From JBAZZQ01 sp041658725 (GTDB lineage Bacteria > Planctomycetota > Phycisphaerae > JAAYCJ01): a stretch of DNA of 25,338 nt. Shown here piece by piece: positions 21,560 to 25,338 of this stretch. Under the pieces are notes generated by a model, which was given only the letters and a program-made list of their open reading frames with translations, did not search any database and had not been told where the DNA came from. The position numbers and the translations under genes are program-made. How positions within the stretch are numbered: position 1 is the first letter of the stretch; each line of letters starts with the position of its first letter. Location of the stretch: assembly GCA_041658725.1 (NCBI GenBank), contig JBAZZQ010000053.1, forward strand, positions 1 to 25,338. The letters run 5' to 3'.

Positions 21560-22684
21560 TTACATTACTTTTCTCAGCATTTCCAGGAAGTCGTCTTTCG
21601 TCACCTCGCGTGGGTTGGCCTTTGTGGAACCGGAGGTCATCGACTGGTCCGCCAGGACGTCCAAGTCCTCTTCCTTGATTTTATACTCGTGGAGATTTTG
21701 AGGCAGATCGAGCTGCGTAAGAAGATTGCGAACATAAATCACCGGATCGGCCATCAGGATGTTGCACAAAAGAGAATATTTATCCTCTTTACCTGAATAC
21801 AGTTCCGGTTTGTTGAACTCCAGAATGACAGGCATGAGCACGGCACATACCAAGCCGTGGGGAATTCCGTATTTTCCTCCGAGAGGATGAGCCAGACCAT
21901 GAACCGCTCCAAGGCGCACATTCGCCAGGGCCATTCCCGCCATCAGGCTGCCTTCAGACATCGCCTGGCGAGCATTCATATTGGTCCCGTCGCGATAGGC
22001 CTCGACGATGTTTTTTGAAATTAACGAAATCGCTTTTTCCGTGATCGCGTCCGACAGGTGCGTGCTGTACCTGGAGCAAAAAGATTCGATGGCCTGAACC
22101 AACGCGTCCATTCCCGTAATCGCCGTTAAACCCGGACTGCAGGTAATTGTTAATTCCGGATCGACAATGGCTGCCCGCGGCATCATGGCATCCGTTCGGA
22201 TGGACATCTTGACCTTTTTTTCTTCATCCGTCAGGACGGATACCGGTGTTGCCTCGGACCCGGTTCCCGCCGTGGTGGGAATGGCGAAGGTCGGTAAACT
22301 TTTATTCGGAAGCTGCTGGCTATAGAGATGCCAAACGGTCGATTTGTCGGAATAAACTAAAATCGCTCCCGCCTTGGCCGCGTCCATCGCGCTTCCCCCG
22401 CCCAATCCGATCACCAATTGAGAATCATTGGCCTTGATGGATTCCCTTATCTGATCGATCACGCAGCAAGAAGGTTCCTCGGGGACACCTTCAAAAACTT
22501 TTGCGACTACCCCGACCGATCCGAGGTTATGAATAATTTTTCCCAGATAGCCGCTTTCTCTCGCCCACGATCGTCCGGTAACAAGCATAACCCGCGAAAT
22601 TCCCATCGATTGGACGATACCGGGCAACTGAGACAGACTGCCGGGATCGGTAATGATCTTTTCCGGAACGATAAATTTCGCCAT
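21560..22684 (-). CDS. Iron-type (group III) alcohol dehydrogenase
   Basis: The 374-aa protein is a full-length Fe-ADH family oxidoreductase, reducing aldehydes or ketones with NAD(P)H or the reverse. The N-terminal nucleotide-binding domain carries GGGSAMDAAKA (95-105) and TTAGTGSEAT (137-146). Of the usual metal ligands D193 (GMDALVQAIE), H262 (VHGLAHPLGG) and H276 (IPHG) are present; the second ligand position is Q197 instead of His, a variant also known in many family members. AGAAGG precedes the ATG. It lies downstream of leuC on the same strand, 235 bases away, with a large fold-back repeat in the gap, and no separate promoter is obvious. Substrate cannot be named. Confidence 0.9.
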   Translation of the reverse strand: MAKFIVPEKIITDPGSLSQLPGIVQSMGISRVMLVTGRSWARESGYLGKIIHNLGSVGVVAKVFEGVPEEPSCCVIDQIRESIKANDSQLVIGLGGGSAMDAAKAGAILVYSDKSTVWHLYSQQLPNKSLPTFAIPTTAGTGSEATPVSVLTDEEKKVKMSIRTDAMMPRAAIVDPELTITCSPGLTAITGMDALVQAIESFCSRYSTHLSDAITEKAISLISKNIVEAYRDGTNMNARQAMSEGSLMAGMALANVRLGAVHGLAHPLGGKYGIPHGLVCAVLMPVILEFNKPELYSGKEDKYSLLCNILMADPVIYVRNLLTQLDLPQNLHEYKIKEEDLDVLADQSMTSGSTKANPREVTKDDFLEMLRKVM

Positions 22685-22697
22685 AAATGAGCCTTCT

Positions 22698-22849
22698 GGG
22701 TGGCATGGGCAATTCTTATTGCCCGTGTCTTCTCTTTGTCATCCTGAGCTGGCGAAGGATCTGGCTTCATGGATTTATCGGCTAGATGTTTCGCTCCGCT
22801 CAACATGAGAGAAAGAGGACACGGGCAATAAGAATTGCCCATGCCACCC
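22698..22849. repeat. 152-bp fold-back element with perfect 32-bp inverted arms
   Basis: Arms 22698-22729 and 22818-22849 are exact reverse complements. Each starts GGGTGGCATGGGCAAT from the outside and contains an inner palindrome, GGGCAAT-TCTT-ATTGCCC. The interior carries GTCATCCTGAGCTGGCGAAG, a sequence type often seen in dispersed bacterial intergenic repeats. No gene or target duplication is evident. It separates leuC from the dehydrogenase gene. Confidence 0.7.
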
Positions 22850-22919
22850 CAAAACGGAGTCTTTCCTATAAAATCTTTTTTTCGTGCTTATACGTGTAAT
22901 TCGTGGCTAAAGAATCTTC

Positions 22920-24257
22920 TCAAACATCCCGAGGATCGGTGATTCGTCCGGACAGCGAAGAGGCCGCCACCGTCAGCGGACTGGCCAGGAAGACCTGGGA
23001 ATCCGGATGTCCCATTCGGCCTGGGAAATTACGATTCGTTGTGCTGATGCAAATCATAGGATCGTTCATTCGCCCGAAAGTATCGACGGGACCGCCCAGA
23101 CACGCGGCACAGGAGGGCGGGCCGATCCGGCAACCAGCGTCGGAGAAAATCTGCCGTAAACTTTTTTGCCCCACCTGCTCGCTATCCAAAGCCCGATCTA
23201 CCTCCACGGTGGCCGGCACGATAAAGGTATCCACTTTTACCTTCCGATTGTTTAATATCCTGGCGGCGGCGCGAAAGTCGGTGATTTTTCCGCCCGTGCA
23301 TGAGCCAATATACGCGCGGTCGATTTTTTGATCTTTCAGTTTATTCGCGGTGGCCTTATTTCCCGGCGAATGCGGGCAGGCGACCGTCGGCTCCAGATTT
23401 TTAACATGGTATTTTATTTTGCTGATGTACTTTGCGTCCGGATCGCTTTGGACCATCCGGCAATCCTTCTTATCGACGCCGCGCTGCACCACGTAATCAA
23501 CCGTTTTTTGATCGGCGGAGATGATGCCATTCTTTCCGCCGGCTTCGATGGCCATATTACAAATCGTCATCCGCTCTTCCATATTCAGATTTGTAATCGT
23601 CTGGCCGGTAAATTCCATCGCGCAATATGTCGCGCCGTCCGCTCCGATATCGCCAATGGCGGTAAGGATCAAATCCTTCGCCATCAGATAGTCGGGCATC
23701 GTACCCTCGAACTCAAAGAGCAACGTCGGGGGAACCTTGAGCCAGAGTTTTCCGGTCCCAAGCACAAACGCCGCTTCGGTATTTCCCACACCCGTGGAAA
23801 ACATTCCGAACGCCCCGCCCGTGCAGGTGTGGCTGTCGGTCCCGATCATTAACTGCCCGGGCACACAATGACCTTTTTCCGCCAGCGTGCTATGGCACAC
23901 TCCGCTGTAGTGTTTATTACCGCATTTATCATATCCGTTGGGTATCCCGGGACCTGTGACGAAATCGGCATCGTAAAAGTGTTTAATCCCCTGCTCGCTG
24001 ACGAAGGAGCGGAGAATTTCAACATTCCGATGGGCCTTTTCGTCGGCGGTGAAAATATAATGATCGGGAATGATCACGACCTTGCTCGGATCGAATACTT
24101 TCGCGTTCCGGCCGAATTCTTTGTGGAAGATGCCGATCGTTCCCGGTCCGCACACGTCGTGCGTCATCAGAACGTCCACTTTTACCCAGATATTTTCGCC
24201 CGGTACGACTTTGTCTTTACCGGCGGCGGTTGCCAATATTTTTTCTGTAATAGTCAT
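22920..24257 (-). CDS. leuC: 3-isopropylmalate dehydratase large subunit (LeuC, aconitase superfamily)
   Basis: The 445-aa protein is the Fe-S subunit that, with LeuD, isomerises 2-isopropylmalate to 3-isopropylmalate in leucine synthesis. The opening TITEKILATAAG, the segment DVLMTHDVCGPG, the motif IGTDSHTCTGGAFG, and the 4Fe-4S ligands C320 (GSCTGG), C383 and C386 (PSCAAC) are all present, with the C-terminal signature NRNFPGRMG. Homoaconitase-type LeuC proteins look very similar, so homoaconitate or methyl-malate activity cannot be excluded. Its ATG overlaps the purC stop (ATGA), giving a translationally coupled pair; it has only a weak GGAA site. No leuD follows: the next gene is a dehydrogenase, so the small subunit must be elsewhere. 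Confidence 0.92.
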   Translation of the reverse strand: MTITEKILATAAGKDKVVPGENIWVKVDVLMTHDVCGPGTIGIFHKEFGRNAKVFDPSKVVIIPDHYIFTADEKAHRNVEILRSFVSEQGIKHFYDADFVTGPGIPNGYDKCGNKHYSGVCHSTLAEKGHCVPGQLMIGTDSHTCTGGAFGMFSTGVGNTEAAFVLGTGKLWLKVPPTLLFEFEGTMPDYLMAKDLILTAIGDIGADGATYCAMEFTGQTITNLNMEERMTICNMAIEAGGKNGIISADQKTVDYVVQRGVDKKDCRMVQSDPDAKYISKIKYHVKNLEPTVACPHSPGNKATANKLKDQKIDRAYIGSCTGGKITDFRAAARILNNRKVKVDTFIVPATVEVDRALDSEQVGQKSLRQIFSDAGCRIGPPSCAACLGGPVDTFGRMNDPMICISTTNRNFPGRMGHPDSQVFLASPLTVAASSLSGRITDPRDV

Positions 24258-25177
24258 GATTCAGTTCCATCTATTGTAAATTTTTTCCCGGTCAACTTTT
24301 CATACGCTTCCATATACCGTTCCATCGTCCCCTGGATCACATCCTGGGGCAACATCGGCCCGGGAGGAGTTTTATCCCAATTCAGCGTCTCCAGGAAATT
24401 CCGCACGAACTGCTTGTCGAACGACGGCTGATCGTGCCCCGGCTCGTACTGGTCCGCCGGCCAGAAACGTGAGGAATCCGGTGTAAAAACTTCATCAACC
24501 AGAATAAGCCCGCCCTTCTCATCCACGCCCCACTCGAATTTGGTATCGGCGATAATGATACCGCAAGATCGGGCGTATTTCGCCGCCAGCTTGTATAGCT
24601 CGATAGTGTTATCCCGCAGTTGGCTCGCCAGGTCCTTGCCCACCATCTCGACCGTCTGATCATAGGTTACATTTTCATCATGCCCGACGCTCGCTTTGGT
24701 CGTGGGTGTAAAAATCGGCTCAGCCAGTTTGTCGCACTGTTTTAATCCCTTCGGCAGTTCGATTCCGCATACGGTCCCGGACTTCCGATATTCCTTCCAT
24801 CCGCTGCCGGTAATGTACCCGCGAACTACACACTCGACCGGAACGACCCTGTTCTTCCTGACCAGCATGCTTCGCCCGCCGAACATCTGGGGGTTGGATT
24901 TGAACGGCTCAGGAAATTCCCCCACGTCCGTGCTGATCAGATGATGGGCAAATCGGCTTGAAAACTTTTCAAACCAGAACTTGCTGATCTGCGTGAGGAT
25001 AATACCCTTATAGGGAATCCCGTTGGGCATAATAACGTCAAACGCGCTAATGCGGTCCGAGGCGACCAGCATCAGCCGGTCGCCCAGGTCGTAAATATCG
25101 CGAACTTTTCCACGCTTGACGGGCAAACCCACCGCGTCCGTCTGTAAAACAACTTTTGCCGATAATTGATTTTCCAT
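24254..25177 (-). CDS. purC: Phosphoribosylaminoimidazole-succinocarboxamide synthase (PurC)
   Basis: The 307-aa enzyme joins aspartate to CAIR with ATP to make SAICAR in purine synthesis, in the cytoplasm. Signatures in order: GKVRDIYDLGD (23-33), VASDRISAFDVIMPNGIPYKG (38-58), VPVECVVRGYITGSGWKEY, ADTKFEWG, LVDEVFTPDSSRFW and QFVRNFLETLNWDK. It is of the longer class (about 300 aa). The ATG is preceded by no Shine-Dalgarno sequence, and a strong promoter lies so close that the mRNA should be nearly leaderless. The stop overlaps the start of leuC by four bases. Confidence 0.96.
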   Translation of the reverse strand: MENQLSAKVVLQTDAVGLPVKRGKVRDIYDLGDRLMLVASDRISAFDVIMPNGIPYKGIILTQISKFWFEKFSSRFAHHLISTDVGEFPEPFKSNPQMFGGRSMLVRKNRVVPVECVVRGYITGSGWKEYRKSGTVCGIELPKGLKQCDKLAEPIFTPTTKASVGHDENVTYDQTVEMVGKDLASQLRDNTIELYKLAAKYARSCGIIIADTKFEWGVDEKGGLILVDEVFTPDSSRFWPADQYEPGHDQPSFDKQFVRNFLETLNWDKTPPGPMLPQDVIQGTMERYMEAYEKLTGKKFTIDGTES

Positions 25178-25185
25178 GATAGGGA

Positions 25186-25214
25186 ATATTAAGGAAAAAG
25201 TCAGACGAAGTCAA
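25186..25214 (-). promoter_or_regulatory. Promoter of purC-leuC, predicting a leaderless mRNA
   Basis: On the minus strand TTGACT (25209-25214) and TAATAT (25186-25191) are separated by exactly 17 bases. The expected start is near 25179, two or so bases before the purC ATG (25177). The bases 25215-25338 upstream hold nothing recognisable. Confidence 0.8.
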
Positions 25215-25338
25215 TACGAGCTTTTTGCGATGTTGATTTTTTTCGATCGGCTTTGGGGTTTCCTAATATATGTTTAAGCCCTGCAGGTTGCATAACGACA
25301 AGGTTTCGCAGCGTCTAAACTGTTAGCTGCCTATTTTT

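Noticed and set aside
1..25338. CRISPR array or intact insertion sequence
   Set aside because: No evenly spaced direct repeats with unique spacers and no transposase motifs (DDE, Y1/HUH or serine) were seen; the only long repeats are the fold-backs listed.

Overview
The window looks like a chromosomal stretch of a Planctomycetota bacterium, probably near the Phycisphaerae. This is inference from protein content, not a database match. The support is three secreted proteins ending in dockerin-type or PEP-CTERM modules, a GLUG-repeat protein, a large GH106-like glycosidase, a long ClpC, and a combined GGDEF/HD-GYP regulator. Strong sigma70-type promoters with 16-17 bp spacers can be read at many genes.

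Region 1 (1-5300) is accessory DNA: small plus-strand genes separated by long non-coding gaps. It holds an Xre-type repressor overlapping a small unknown gene, a Gly/Tyr/His-rich secreted protein with its own promoter, a winged-helix-like protein, an AlpA/excisionase-like protein, a second Xre protein and a full-length tyrosine recombinase. The recombinase ends 190 bp from the 3' end of a tRNA-like sequence (5226-5297, minus) with defects in the anticodon loop and the acceptor/T-arm junction. This is the usual layout of an element integrated at a tRNA gene. The left end was not found and may lie outside the window. Gaps in this region carry a duplicated promoter-like module, a possible short RNA (about 2342-2404) and degenerate GC-rich tandem repeats.

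Region 2 (5597-9178) is chromosomal: tRNA-Lys(UUU) with promoter and terminator, a sugar-phosphate isomerase/epimerase-like protein, a ugd-queF pair (UDP-glucuronate synthesis and queuosine precursor synthesis), and a small Cys-rich protein converging on queF across a 17-bp hairpin.

Region 3 (9179-13188) is a surface-protein locus. Two tandem paralogues, one ending in a dockerin-like module and one in a PEP-CTERM anchor, are divergent from a GLUG/dockerin protein. The intergenic region has two facing promoters and a perfect 18-bp inverted repeat between them.

Region 4 (13244-25338) holds clpC; a start-less gene remnant containing the clpC promoter; a 1037-aa GH106-like glycosidase; a receiver-GGDEF-HD-GYP protein whose phospho-acceptor Asp is Glu; an iron-type alcohol dehydrogenase; and a purC-leuC operon (ATGA overlap) whose promoter predicts an almost leaderless purC mRNA. 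Three unrelated fold-back elements of 128-152 bp, with 22-32 bp inverted arms, sit in intergenic gaps at 8991-9140, 19617-19744 and 22698-22849.

No CRISPR array, rRNA or intact transposase was seen.
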